From an uncultured Zetaproteobacteria bacterium (lineage in GTDB: Bacteria > Pseudomonadota > Zetaproteobacteria > Mariprofundales > Mariprofundaceae), in assembly GCA_947311795.1 (NCBI GenBank), contig CAMZLX010000156.1, positions 1-8,861 of the forward strand: a stretch of 8,861 nt of DNA, in the 5' to 3' direction. This document shows, piece after piece, positions 1 to 6,259 of this stretch. The notes below the pieces were generated by a model that saw nothing but the letters and a program-made list of their open reading frames with translations, was not told the origin of the DNA and made no database searches. Numbering within the stretch: the stretch's first letter is position 1; each line of letters starts with the position of its first letter. The position numbers were made by a program, and so were the translations under genes.

Positions 1-135
1 CACTTTGGACACCACAGCCACCCGATAACCCGCTTCGGCAAGTTGCAACGCGCAGCGCATACCCGCACCACCTGCACCAATAATCACCACATCATGGTGA
101 TGATGCTCAACCTTGTCGGTGGATAAATATGCCAT
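1..135 (-). CDS. sdhA: Succinate dehydrogenase flavoprotein subunit, N-terminal 45 residues (partial)
   Basis: This is the 5' end of the FAD-bearing subunit of succinate dehydrogenase (complex II), which oxidises succinate to fumarate on the cytoplasmic face of the membrane. The gene runs off the left edge, so only 45 codons are visible. They start MAYLSTDKVEHHHH and continue into the Rossmann-type FAD-binding motif DVVIIGAGGAGMR, followed by the expected LAEAGYRVAVVSK strand. The covalent FAD histidine should lie just past the visible end. The ATG (133-135) shares one base with the sdhD stop (TAATG), and a GAAGGC ribosome binding site sits at 141-146, five bases upstream, inside the last codons of sdhD. 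Both features support this start and suggest translational coupling. Position directly after sdhC and sdhD separates it from fumarate reductase or NadB flavoproteins. Four consecutive histidines precede the FAD motif; their meaning is unknown. Confidence 0.93.
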   Translation of the reverse strand, partial: MAYLSTDKVEHHHHDVVIIGAGGAGMRCALQLAEAGYRVAVVSKV

Positions 136-527
136 TATTTGCCTTCGCAGGGGATGCAACCCCAAGTGTAGGTGAGTTCTGCCCAAATGTGGTAGCTCAT
201 ATACGCTGCAAAACCAGCCAGCAGCAGCAAGAGTATGTTTAAGAGGATAACCCTTGCGGCGGTGGTATGCACATAATCTTCGATGATGACTTTTAGACCT
301 GTCCACACATGGGTGAGCAGGGCGAATAAAAACAAGATACTTGCCGCTTTGCTGATGGGATGGGTGAGCCATGTGTTGAGTTGGTTAAAACTGATGTTGC
401 CATTGTAGGTGAGCAATAAAATACCCATCAACACGGGTATGCTGAACAATAAAACCACCGCACTGATGCGCTGCCAATACCAGTCGTGGAATCCTGTGTG
501 AGCTGTGCCTAAGTCTTGATGTTTCAT
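135..527 (-). CDS. sdhD: Succinate dehydrogenase hydrophobic membrane anchor subunit
   Basis: A 130-residue integral membrane subunit that, with SdhC, anchors SdhAB, binds heme b and forms the ubiquinone site. Three transmembrane segments are apparent at about residues 18-40, 60-82 and 90-115. The second holds H73 in THVWTGLKVIIEDYV. This lines up with E. coli HAWIGMWQVLTDYV, making H73 the likely axial heme ligand and D84-Y85 the equivalents of the quinone-site Asp82-Tyr83. R20 in WQRISA near the N terminus matches the conserved arginine at the start of helix 1. Its start overlaps the sdhC stop as ATGA (524-527) and I see no strong ribosome binding site, so translation probably depends on sdhC. 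Odd point: it is about 15 residues longer than E. coli SdhD and ends in GCIPCEGK. This puts a CxxC pair on what should be the periplasmic side if the usual topology holds. The family call is firm; any role for the CxxC is unknown. Confidence 0.93.
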   Translation of the reverse strand: MKHQDLGTAHTGFHDWYWQRISAVVLLFSIPVLMGILLLTYNGNISFNQLNTWLTHPISKAASILFLFALLTHVWTGLKVIIEDYVHTTAARVILLNILLLLLAGFAAYMSYHIWAELTYTWGCIPCEGK

Positions 528-904
528 ATTTTAATCGCCAAAACAAGTGCGAAAATGATGCTGCTAAAGACCACGATTTTTGCCGATAATTTCATGGCTT
601 CTCTGGAATCGGTTTTGCCGATGTCGAGCAGTAAAAAGCGAATACCATTTGCCATGTGATAAAACAGAGCCACGCAAGTCAGCCATAAAATCAGTGTACC
701 AAAGCTGCCTTGCAGCCAATACAGACCAAAAGCATAGGTTGTTTTGCCATGTGCCATGCTTAAAAGTAGCCAAAATAGCAATGGCATCACCAACACTAAA
801 AATATGCCACTGGCTCGATGGGCAATGCTGGCAAACATGGTTAAGCGCCACTTGTAGATGCTTAATCGCGGACTTAATGGTGGTTGTTTCATCTCTTGGA
901 TCAT
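524..904 (-). CDS. sdhC: Succinate dehydrogenase cytochrome b556 subunit
   Basis: A 126-residue membrane subunit, the partner of SdhD in the heme b and ubiquinone-binding anchor of complex II. The N-terminal signature SPRLSIYKW...SIAHRASG is diagnostic: S26 and R30 correspond to the quinone-site Ser27 and Arg31 of E. coli SdhC. H83 in YHMANGIRFLLLDIG corresponds to heme ligand His84. Three transmembrane helices are visible at about residues 30-50, 65-88 and 106-125. Two in-frame ATGs are possible, at 904 and at 892 (residue 5). The 892 start has AAGAG directly abutting it, too close to act as a ribosome binding site. The 904 start has only a weak GAG six bases upstream, and a candidate promoter would place transcription initiation almost on it. 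I keep 904 with modest confidence in the exact start. It is first in the visible sdhCDA run and overlaps sdhD by 4 bases. Confidence 0.93.
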   Translation of the reverse strand: MIQEMKQPPLSPRLSIYKWRLTMFASIAHRASGIFLVLVMPLLFWLLLSMAHGKTTYAFGLYWLQGSFGTLILWLTCVALFYHMANGIRFLLLDIGKTDSREAMKLSAKIVVFSSIIFALVLAIKI

Positions 905-913
905 AGAAAACTC

Positions 914-942
914 ATCATATGACTAAGTCGAAAAAATCACAA
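914..942 (-). promoter_or_regulatory. Candidate sigma-70-type promoter for sdhCDA
   Basis: On the minus strand, TTGTGA (937-942, 4 of 6 matches to the -35 consensus) is followed after exactly 17 bases by TATGAT (914-919, 5 of 6 matches to the -10 consensus). Initiation about seven bases downstream would fall near position 907, leaving only about three bases before the ATG at 904. The sdhC message would then be leaderless or nearly so. A weaker alternative lies in the AT-rich stretch: TTGTAT (1094-1099), 18 bases, TATAAC (1070-1075). That start would put the palindromic repeat inside a leader of about 160 bases. Both are pattern matches only. Confidence 0.35.
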
Positions 943-960
943 GTGGATTACAATCATTTT

Positions 961-1029
961 GTCATACCTAACTTGATTGGGTATCCAGTTTGTTTAAGTC
1001 ACTGGATTCCGCATCAAGTGCGGAATGAC
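961..1029. repeat. Double-hairpin imperfect palindromic repeat upstream of sdhC
   Basis: Two 28-base arms (961-988 and 1002-1029) face each other across a 13-base spacer and match as inverted copies at 22 of 28 positions. The shared skeleton runs GTCAT-CC-ACTTGAT-GG-ATCCAG. Each arm is itself a hairpin. The right arm has a perfect 8-bp stem, ATTCCGCA / TGCGGAAT with loop TCAAG (1007-1027). The left arm has an 8-bp stem including one T-G pair around loop CTTGA (966-986). The whole element could therefore fold as two small hairpins or one long one. Such GTCATTCC...GGAATCCAG palindromes resemble dispersed intergenic repeats of the REP/BIME or small non-autonomous element kind. No target-site duplication is evident, and there is no run of T after either stem to make a convincing terminator. 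Copy number elsewhere cannot be judged here. Confidence 0.75.
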
Positions 1030-1030
1030 G

Positions 1031-1142
1031 AACCATTGAATTGAAAATTAGGTTTCAGAGCCTGATTTAGTTATAAGTATTTAATATATAAGGATACAAA
1101 GTTATATAATAAACGAATATAGTCTGATATAAATTTTAGGAA
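1031..1142. other. AT-rich intergenic segment between tRNA-Arg and the palindromic repeat
   Basis: By direct count 25 of 112 bases are G or C (22 percent), far below the flanking genes. It holds runs such as TTAATATATA and GTTATATAAT. No coding frame, clear terminator or second tRNA is visible. It could act as an AT-rich upstream region for sdhC transcription, or be the remnant of an insertion 3' of the tRNA gene. The sequence does not decide between these. Confidence 0.5.
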
Positions 1143-1219
1143 TGGTGCTCTCGACTGGAGTCGAACCAGTGGCCTACCGCTTAGGAGGCGGTCGCTCTAT
1201 CCATCTGAGCTACGAGAGC
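1143..1219 (-). tRNA. tRNA-Arg (anticodon CCU)
   Basis: A complete 77-base cloverleaf on the minus strand. The acceptor stem is GCTCTCG/CGAGAGC, the D stem GCTC/GAGC, the anticodon stem ACCGC/GCGGT with loop CTCCTAA, the variable loop AGGCC, and the T arm ACTGG-TTCGACT-CCAGT. The discriminator base is A and the CCA end is encoded (1143-1145). Anticodon CCU reads the rare arginine codon AGG. All stems pair without mismatch. The 5' end lies only 10 bases after the stop codon of the upstream lipoprotein gene, and no promoter is visible in that gap. The tRNA is probably cut out of a transcript that begins upstream. No terminator is apparent after it. Confidence 0.97.
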
Positions 1220-1229
1220 TATGTTATCA

Positions 1230-1619
1230 TCAAAGTCCGCCGTTGATTTTCCAAACATCATTTTCACGGTGGAAGTTGAGTTGTTCACGTTGCACAATGT
1301 TACGCCATTCTCCATCTGCCAACACTTTTAAGACATATGTTTGCTCACAAATGGCATGGTTTTCATCATTGATTTGAACCCTACGATCACGCGAGTGCAT
1401 TTCAACCTGGTCAAAACGTGAGAAAATCTGTTGCATACTTTGGACGGCAAGCTGCCCATGTTCTTGCAAATAATTATTACTCAATAATGATGCGTATGCA
1501 GAAATATCTTTATGACTGATGCTATTATCGCGTTGGTCTAAGAGCGCGTTGATGTCATCTTTATCACTGGTGCAAGCCGTTAAGCATAACAAGGATATCA
1601 ACAAGAGATAACGTAGCAT
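1230..1619 (-). CDS. Small predicted outer-membrane lipoprotein with NTF2/SnoaL-like fold, coupled to bamD
   Basis: A 129-residue protein of unassigned function. The N terminus MLRYLLLISLLCLTAC is a lipoprotein signal with lipobox L13-T-A-C16. The residue after the cysteine is Thr, not Asp, so sorting to the outer membrane is expected. The mature part is about 114 residues. It opens with a helix (DINALLDQRDNSI), has an alternating polar/hydrophobic strand region, and ends EQLNFHRENDVWKINGGL. This resembles the closing strands of NTF2-like/SnoaL/DUF4440-type domains, which are often ligand-binding or structural. That fold is inferred from pattern, not from a search. The start is the ATG at 1617-1619, which overlaps the bamD TAA by one base (TAATG). 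An in-frame ATG 10 codons earlier, at 1649, would bury the signal peptide behind charged residues and is rejected. The tight coupling suggests a job tied to BamD or the cell envelope, but no known BAM subunit is recognised in it. Confidence 0.8.
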   Translation of the reverse strand: MLRYLLLISLLCLTACTSDKDDINALLDQRDNSISHKDISAYASLLSNNYLQEHGQLAVQSMQQIFSRFDQVEMHSRDRRVQINDENHAICEQTYVLKVLADGEWRNIVQREQLNFHRENDVWKINGGL

Positions 1620-2350
1620 TACATTAAATTTTCTGCTTTCTTCTGCCATGTATTACCCGAAAATTGTTGTGATAGCGTTGTGATAACTTCTTGGGCATAA
1701 TCATGCTGCTTCAGTTCAATATATGATGCTGCTAACCAATACAACGATTCAGGCGCAATATCGGATTTAAGAAAATCATTTTTGACCACAATAAAACGGT
1801 TGGCAGCGCCCACATAATATTCATGGTCAAAATAGAATTTTCCAATAATCATTTCATGTTCTGCAATACGATTGATGATCAATTGAAGATTTTCCGTCAC
1901 TTCGCTTGCATAAATATTGTCAGGATTTCTTTGCAATAAATCTTCAAATGTTTTACGCGCTTTTTTGGAAAAAACCTGTTCATGGTTTTCACTTTCCGAT
2001 TGCTGGAAGTAACTCATACCTAAAATATATTCCACATAATCTAGTTCAGGGTGAATAGGGTGCGCCTCTAGAAAACGGTTGGCAAATACTTCACTTAAAA
2101 TGTACTCATCATTTAAGTAGGCAGCTTTGATTTGCAAGAGTTCAGCAGGTGTGGCAAAGCGACTGTATGGATACTTGGTATTAAATTTACCTAAATAAAG
2201 GTTGGCTCGTCCGTAGAATTCTTCTGCCATTAAACTTTCAGCTTTATAATAATCTTTTTCAGCGGACTCAGACAAGGTTAAATCACTAGTGGCACAAGAT
2301 GACAAAAACAATAACAGTAAAATGAAGGGCAATAAACGTTTGGAGAACAT
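1619..2350 (-). CDS. bamD: Outer membrane protein assembly factor BamD
   Basis: BamD is the essential lipoprotein of the BAM complex that, with BamA, inserts beta-barrel proteins into the outer membrane. The 243 residues match the family length (E. coli 245). A signal peptide ends in lipobox LSSC with C19 as the lipidation site and Ala-Thr after it, consistent with outer-membrane sorting. The mature part is all-helical and reads as tandem TPR-like repeats: ESAEKDYYKAESLM, then FYGRANLYLGKFNTKYPYS, the conserved ELDYVEYILGMSYFQQ, the KKARKTFEDLLQRNPDN repeat, and later YVGAANRFIVVKNDF and APESLYWLAASYIEL. The start is at 2348-2350, with AAAGGA (2356-2361) five bases upstream. That ribosome binding site overlaps the last codons of serS, whose stop lies two bases away. 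Its own stop overlaps the start of the downstream lipoprotein gene. Confidence 0.95.
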   Translation of the reverse strand: MFSKRLLPFILLLLFLSSCATSDLTLSESAEKDYYKAESLMAEEFYGRANLYLGKFNTKYPYSRFATPAELLQIKAAYLNDEYILSEVFANRFLEAHPIHPELDYVEYILGMSYFQQSESENHEQVFSKKARKTFEDLLQRNPDNIYASEVTENLQLIINRIAEHEMIIGKFYFDHEYYVGAANRFIVVKNDFLKSDIAPESLYWLAASYIELKQHDYAQEVITTLSQQFSGNTWQKKAENLM

Positions 2351-2352
2351 GT

Positions 2353-3642
2353 TTATCCTTTGCTGGCACTGATTTGTGTTAAACCACCCATATAAGGTTG
2401 TAAAGCCTTGGGAATGTTAACGCTACCATCATCTAGCCAGTAGTTTTCTAAGATGGCTACAAGTGTGCGCCCAATCGCTAGCCCTGAACCATTGATAGTG
2501 GCAACAGCTTGCGGCTTCCCACTTTCATCACGGACACGAATACCTGCGCGCCTACCTTGAAACTGACCGCAAGATGAACAAGAAGAAATTTCACGGTATG
2601 TGTTTTGACTGGGTAACCACACTTCTAAATCAAATGTTTTTTCCGCAGAAAAACCCAGGTCACCCGAGCACAAATTGACCAAGCGATAAGGCAGCTCTAA
2701 AGCTTCAAGAATCACAATGGCATGGGATAATAATTCATCCAAAGCATCCAAAGCCTGTTCAGGCTGAACGATTTGTACCAGCTCAACTTTATCAAACTGG
2801 TGTTGGCGAATCATGCCGCGAGTATCACGACCTGCAGAACCTGCTTCACGACGAAAACATGGTGTGTAGGCACAATGTTTAATCGGAAGTTGTGATGCTT
2901 CAAGAATAGAATCTTGATACATATTGGTCACAGGCACTTCAGCCGTTGGGATAAGAAACAAATCTTCTTCAGCAAAGCGGTAGGCATCATCTTCAAATTT
3001 GGGAAGCTGCCCAGTGCCCGTCATGGTTTTACGATTGGCAATAGCAGGAACCCAGACTTCTTCATAACCATGTTTATCGGCGTGAGTATCCAGCATGAAT
3101 TGCATCAAAGCGCGCTCCAAGCGTGCACCAGCACCTTTGAGCACTGAAAAGCGACTTCCTGCAAGCTTTACACCGGTGTCAAAGTCTAAGATACCTAATT
3201 CTTCGCCAATATCCCAATGTGCAGGCACTTCATCGCTACGCGGGTTTCCCCAAACACGAATTTCTTGATTGTTATTTTCATCTTTGCCTTCAGGCACGGA
3301 ATCATGTGGAATATTGGGAATTTCTAGCAAGATAAAAGAAAAGTCTGCTTCGGCTTCTTTGGCTTTGAGCTCTAAAGCTTTGGCTGCTTTGCCGACTTCG
3401 CCCATACGTTGAAGCTCGTCTGAGGCATCTTCACCAGCACCTTTTTTTTGACCAATAATTTTTGAAACACGATTGCGTTCAGCTTGCAAGCTTTCAGACT
3501 CTGTTTTGAGTTTGCGTTGCACTTCATCCAATGCAATGGCTTTAGCCCAAGCTGAACCCTTGCCAACTACGCCTTCGCCACGTTTTTTTAATGCTTCTTC
3601 CATGGCTGAAGCATTGCTGCGCAGTGATTTGCGATCAATCAT
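2353..3642 (-). CDS. serS: Seryl-tRNA synthetase
   Basis: A class II aminoacyl-tRNA synthetase that charges tRNA-Ser with serine in the cytoplasm. It has 429 residues, essentially the E. coli length of 430. The N-terminal antiparallel coiled-coil arm that grips the long variable arm of tRNA-Ser spans about residues 27-105 and is rich in Lys, Glu and Ala heptads. It ends at the typical IPNIPHDSVPEGKDE hinge. In the catalytic core are TGTGQLPKF, the serine-binding T233-A-E235 motif, motif 2 beginning C262-F-R-R-E266 with AGSAGRDTRGMIRQHQF, and motif 3 from N384 (NGSGLAIGRTLVAILENY) with its ATP-binding arginine. The ATG overlaps the gyrA stop as ATGA (3639-3642). AGAAGGA at 3651-3657, eight bases upstream and inside gyrA, is a good ribosome binding site. 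Translational coupling to gyrA is likely. Nothing looks damaged. Confidence 0.97.
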   Translation of the reverse strand: MIDRKSLRSNASAMEEALKKRGEGVVGKGSAWAKAIALDEVQRKLKTESESLQAERNRVSKIIGQKKGAGEDASDELQRMGEVGKAAKALELKAKEAEADFSFILLEIPNIPHDSVPEGKDENNNQEIRVWGNPRSDEVPAHWDIGEELGILDFDTGVKLAGSRFSVLKGAGARLERALMQFMLDTHADKHGYEEVWVPAIANRKTMTGTGQLPKFEDDAYRFAEEDLFLIPTAEVPVTNMYQDSILEASQLPIKHCAYTPCFRREAGSAGRDTRGMIRQHQFDKVELVQIVQPEQALDALDELLSHAIVILEALELPYRLVNLCSGDLGFSAEKTFDLEVWLPSQNTYREISSCSSCGQFQGRRAGIRVRDESGKPQAVATINGSGLAIGRTLVAILENYWLDDGSVNIPKALQPYMGGLTQISASKG

Positions 3643-6179
3643 TTACTTGTTCCTTCTGCATCCGTAGCATCATTATCTTGTGTAGGTTCAGCTTTTGTGG
3701 GCTCAATGGCATCAAAATCACTTTCAACCACATCATAGTCTTGGTCGTCTTGTTTTTCTGCTACGCGTACCGCACCAATCACGCGCTCTTTGGCAGAGCA
3801 ATCAATCAAGGTAACACCTTGAGTATTACGTCCAATCACAGATACACCGTTCATACGAATGCGCACCAAACGGCCCGTGTCGGTCATCATCATCACTTGG
3901 TCATCATCAAGCACTTGAAGTGCTGCAACCATATCACCATTGCGCCCACCAGTTTTCAAAGTGAACACGCCTTGTCCACCACGTTTTTGGGTATTGTATT
4001 CACTGACAGCCGTGCGTTTACCAAAACCATTTTCAGACACGGCAAGTAATGTTGCTTTATCAGCAACCACTGCCATAGAAATCACACGATTACCTGGACT
4101 CATACGGATGCCTGTGACACCACGGGTACTGCGGCTGAGTGGGCGTGAATCTTTTTCACTGAAACGAATGGCTTTACCATTGCTCGAAGCAAGCATGATG
4201 TCTTGTTCACCATTGGAAATCGCAACACCCATCAAATCATCGTCCTCATCCAAGCGAATGGCAATAATACCGTTAGTACGGATATTTTTGTATTCAGTAA
4301 GGCGGGTTTTCTTGATGATGCCATTGGTAGTTGCCATCACGATATACTTGTCTTCTTCAAACTCGCGTACAGCAAGTGTTGCTGAAATTTTTTCATCTTT
4401 TTCCACTGGCAATAAGTTGACCAAAGCTTTACCTCGGGTTGCACGACCAGCTTGTGGAATTTCATAGACTTTTTTGCGGAATACACGCCCTTTATCCGAG
4501 AAGAACAATAAGAAATCATGGGTGGATGCCACCATCAACTGCTGTACAAAATCCTCTTCTTTGGTGGTCATGGCTGTTTTGCCTTTACCACCACGACGTT
4601 GGGCGCGGTATAAGGTGGTTGCATTACGCTTGATATAACCTTCATTAGAAATGGTAACCACCATATCTTCTTCGGTAATTAAATCTTCAATGGATAACTC
4701 TGCTGTTTCGTCAATGATTTCAGATAGGCGAGGGGTGGCGTATTTATCGCGCACCTGCTCCAATTCCTCAACAATAACTTTCATCAACAGCTTTTCATCA
4801 GCCAAAATTTCTTTGAGATAAGTAATCAAGCCTAATGTTTCATCATGGTCAGCTTTGATTTTGTCATATTCAAGACCAGTTAACCGTTGCAAGCGCATAT
4901 CTAAAATAGCTTGGGCTTGTTTTTCGGATAATTTGAACTTGTTGCAGAGGTTTTCTTTGGCTTCAGCGCCTGTTTTGCTGGCACGAATCAATTTGATAAC
5001 GGCATCAATATTATCCAGTGCAATCAATAAACCTTCTAGAATATGAAGCTTGGCTTCTGCCTTTTTCAAATCAAACAAACAACGGCGAGTGACCACTTGA
5101 CGGCGGTGGTCTAAGAAATGAAGCAGAAGCTCACGCACACCGCAAAGTTTAGGCTGTCCATCAAGTAAGGATAAGTAGTTGCAGCTAAAGTTGCACTGCA
5201 TTGGTGTTTGTTTGTAGAGGTTGTTGATGATGATTTCAGGAACTTCGTTGCGTTTCAAATCAATGACCAAACGCATACCATCGCGGTCTGATTCATCACG
5301 GACTTCAGAAATACCTTCGATTTTTTTGTCTCTAGCTAATTCTGCAATATGTTTATGCAGCTTAGCCTTGTTCACTTGGTAGGGAAGCTCAGCAATCACC
5401 AAGGATTCACGCTTGGTGCGAGCATTGCGCTCAACAACGACTTTAGCACGCATGGTGACAGAGCCACGGCCACTGGCAAATGCATCACGCATACCTTTGC
5501 GTCCATAAATGAAGCCAGCTGTTGGGAAATCAGGACCAGGCATGATTTGCATCAGTTCTTCATCATCAATATCTGCATTTTTGGTCAGCGCGATAATGGC
5601 GTTAATCGCTTCACCAAGATTGTGTGGTGGAATATTGGTTGCCATACCTACCGCAATACCTTGCGAGCCGTTCACAAGCAAATTAGGGAACTTGGCGGGC
5701 AACACTTTAGGCTCAGACAATGACTCATCATAGTTGGGACCAAAATCAACTGTGTCCTTATCTAAGTCTGCTAAGAGCTCAGCAGAAAGTTTACTCATAC
5801 GTGATTCGGTGTAACGCATGGCAGCAGGGGAGTCGCCATCCACAGAACCGAAGTTACCTTGACCATCGACCAACACGTGACGCATGCTCCAAGGTTGTGC
5901 CATACGTACCATGGCATCATAAACGGCTGTATCACCATGAGGATGGTATTTACCAATCACATCACCGACGATACGCGCAGATTTTTTGTACGGTTTATCT
6001 GCTGTGGAGCCCAAATCTTGCATGGCATATAAAATGCGGCGATGAACAGGTTTTAAACCATCCCTAGCATCAGGTAAAGCTCGACCAATGATAACGCTCA
6101 TCGCATAATCAAGGTATGAGCTCTTCATTTCGTCTTCGATTAAGACGGGAATTGCAGGATTTAGGTTGTTGTCATCCAT
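3639..6179 (-). CDS. gyrA: DNA gyrase subunit A
   Basis: The DNA-cleaving subunit of gyrase, which with GyrB introduces negative supercoils. At 846 residues it is near family length (E. coli 875). The winged-helix region carries the quinolone-resistance segment HPHGDTAVYDAMVRMAQ, and the catalytic tyrosine is Y123 in AMRYTE (E. coli Y122). The positions equivalent to E. coli Ser83 and Asp87 are T84 and D88. Threonine there is a normal alternative in several lineages and not by itself a resistance mutation. The C-terminal DNA-wrapping beta-pinwheel contains an intact GyrA box, QRRGGKG, at residues 527-533, which marks it as gyrase rather than topoisomerase IV ParC. An acidic tail, rich in Asp and Glu, runs from about residue 806 to the end. 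The start at 6177-6179 is preceded by GGAG seven bases upstream. The stop overlaps the serS start. Confidence 0.98.
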   Translation of the reverse strand: MDDNNLNPAIPVLIEDEMKSSYLDYAMSVIIGRALPDARDGLKPVHRRILYAMQDLGSTADKPYKKSARIVGDVIGKYHPHGDTAVYDAMVRMAQPWSMRHVLVDGQGNFGSVDGDSPAAMRYTESRMSKLSAELLADLDKDTVDFGPNYDESLSEPKVLPAKFPNLLVNGSQGIAVGMATNIPPHNLGEAINAIIALTKNADIDDEELMQIMPGPDFPTAGFIYGRKGMRDAFASGRGSVTMRAKVVVERNARTKRESLVIAELPYQVNKAKLHKHIAELARDKKIEGISEVRDESDRDGMRLVIDLKRNEVPEIIINNLYKQTPMQCNFSCNYLSLLDGQPKLCGVRELLLHFLDHRRQVVTRRCLFDLKKAEAKLHILEGLLIALDNIDAVIKLIRASKTGAEAKENLCNKFKLSEKQAQAILDMRLQRLTGLEYDKIKADHDETLGLITYLKEILADEKLLMKVIVEELEQVRDKYATPRLSEIIDETAELSIEDLITEEDMVVTISNEGYIKRNATTLYRAQRRGGKGKTAMTTKEEDFVQQLMVASTHDFLLFFSDKGRVFRKKVYEIPQAGRATRGKALVNLLPVEKDEKISATLAVREFEEDKYIVMATTNGIIKKTRLTEYKNIRTNGIIAIRLDEDDDLMGVAISNGEQDIMLASSNGKAIRFSEKDSRPLSRSTRGVTGIRMSPGNRVISMAVVADKATLLAVSENGFGKRTAVSEYNTQKRGGQGVFTLKTGGRNGDMVAALQVLDDDQVMMMTDTGRLVRIRMNGVSVIGRNTQGVTLIDCSAKERVIGAVRVAEKQDDQDYDVVESDFDAIEPTKAEPTQDNDATDAEGTSK

Positions 6180-6230
6180 GGGTTCACTCCAAAAGGTGTT
6201 TCAATGGCAGATTGTATTTTCAAGCAGAAG

Positions 6231-6259
6231 CATAGGTAGCCGCTAGGCTAATGTCTATG
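6231..6259. repeat. Nested inverted repeat in the crp-gyrA gap
   Basis: The gap upstream of gyrA holds an inner inverted repeat TAGCC-GCTA-GGCTA (6237-6250) enclosed by an outer pair CATAG (6231-6235) and CTATG (6255-6259), separated by one base on one side and four on the other. It starts 5 bases beyond the Crp/Fnr stop codon and lies 52 bases from the gyrA start. It could be a weak RNA hairpin ending or processing the upstream message, or a dyad operator acting on gyrA. There is no T-run after it on the minus strand, so it is not a standard intrinsic terminator. A TACAAT sequence (6211-6216) resembles a -10 box but lacks a good -35 partner. Confidence 0.4.

Noticed and set aside
135..164. 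Covalent c-type heme site at the SdhD C terminus
   Set aside because: The motif is CIPCE, lacking the histidine required in CxxCH.
580..906. Plus-strand open frame antisense to sdhC
   Set aside because: It overlaps sdhC, which has full family motifs, and no recognisable protein family or initiation signal supports it.
926..941. CRP-like site at the sdhC -35 region (TGTGA half site)
   Set aside because: The opposing half (CGACT) matches TCACA poorly, so it is not a convincing operator.
973..988. FNR-like box within the left arm of the palindrome (TTGAT then ATCCA)
   Set aside because: The half sites are separated by five bases rather than four and the second half is imperfect. The repeat structure explains the bases better.
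1620..1649. A longer form of the lipoprotein starting at 1649
   Set aside because: It would place MAEESRKFNV before the signal peptide and lipobox. The TAATG overlap start at 1619 gives a proper lipoprotein signal.
3591..4467. Long plus-strand open frames antisense to gyrA (ending at 4049 and 4467)
   Set aside because: They mirror the codon structure of gyrA, have no recognisable domain, and overlap a fully intact essential gene. I regard them as shadows.
5910..5946. Quinolone-resistance mutation in gyrA
   Set aside because: Threonine at the Ser83-equivalent position occurs as wild type in other bacteria, and the Asp87 equivalent is intact. The sequence alone gives no evidence of selected resistance.
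6211..6216. TACAAT as a gyrA -10 box
   Set aside because: No reasonable -35 element is found 16-18 bases upstream. It remains a bare hexamer match.
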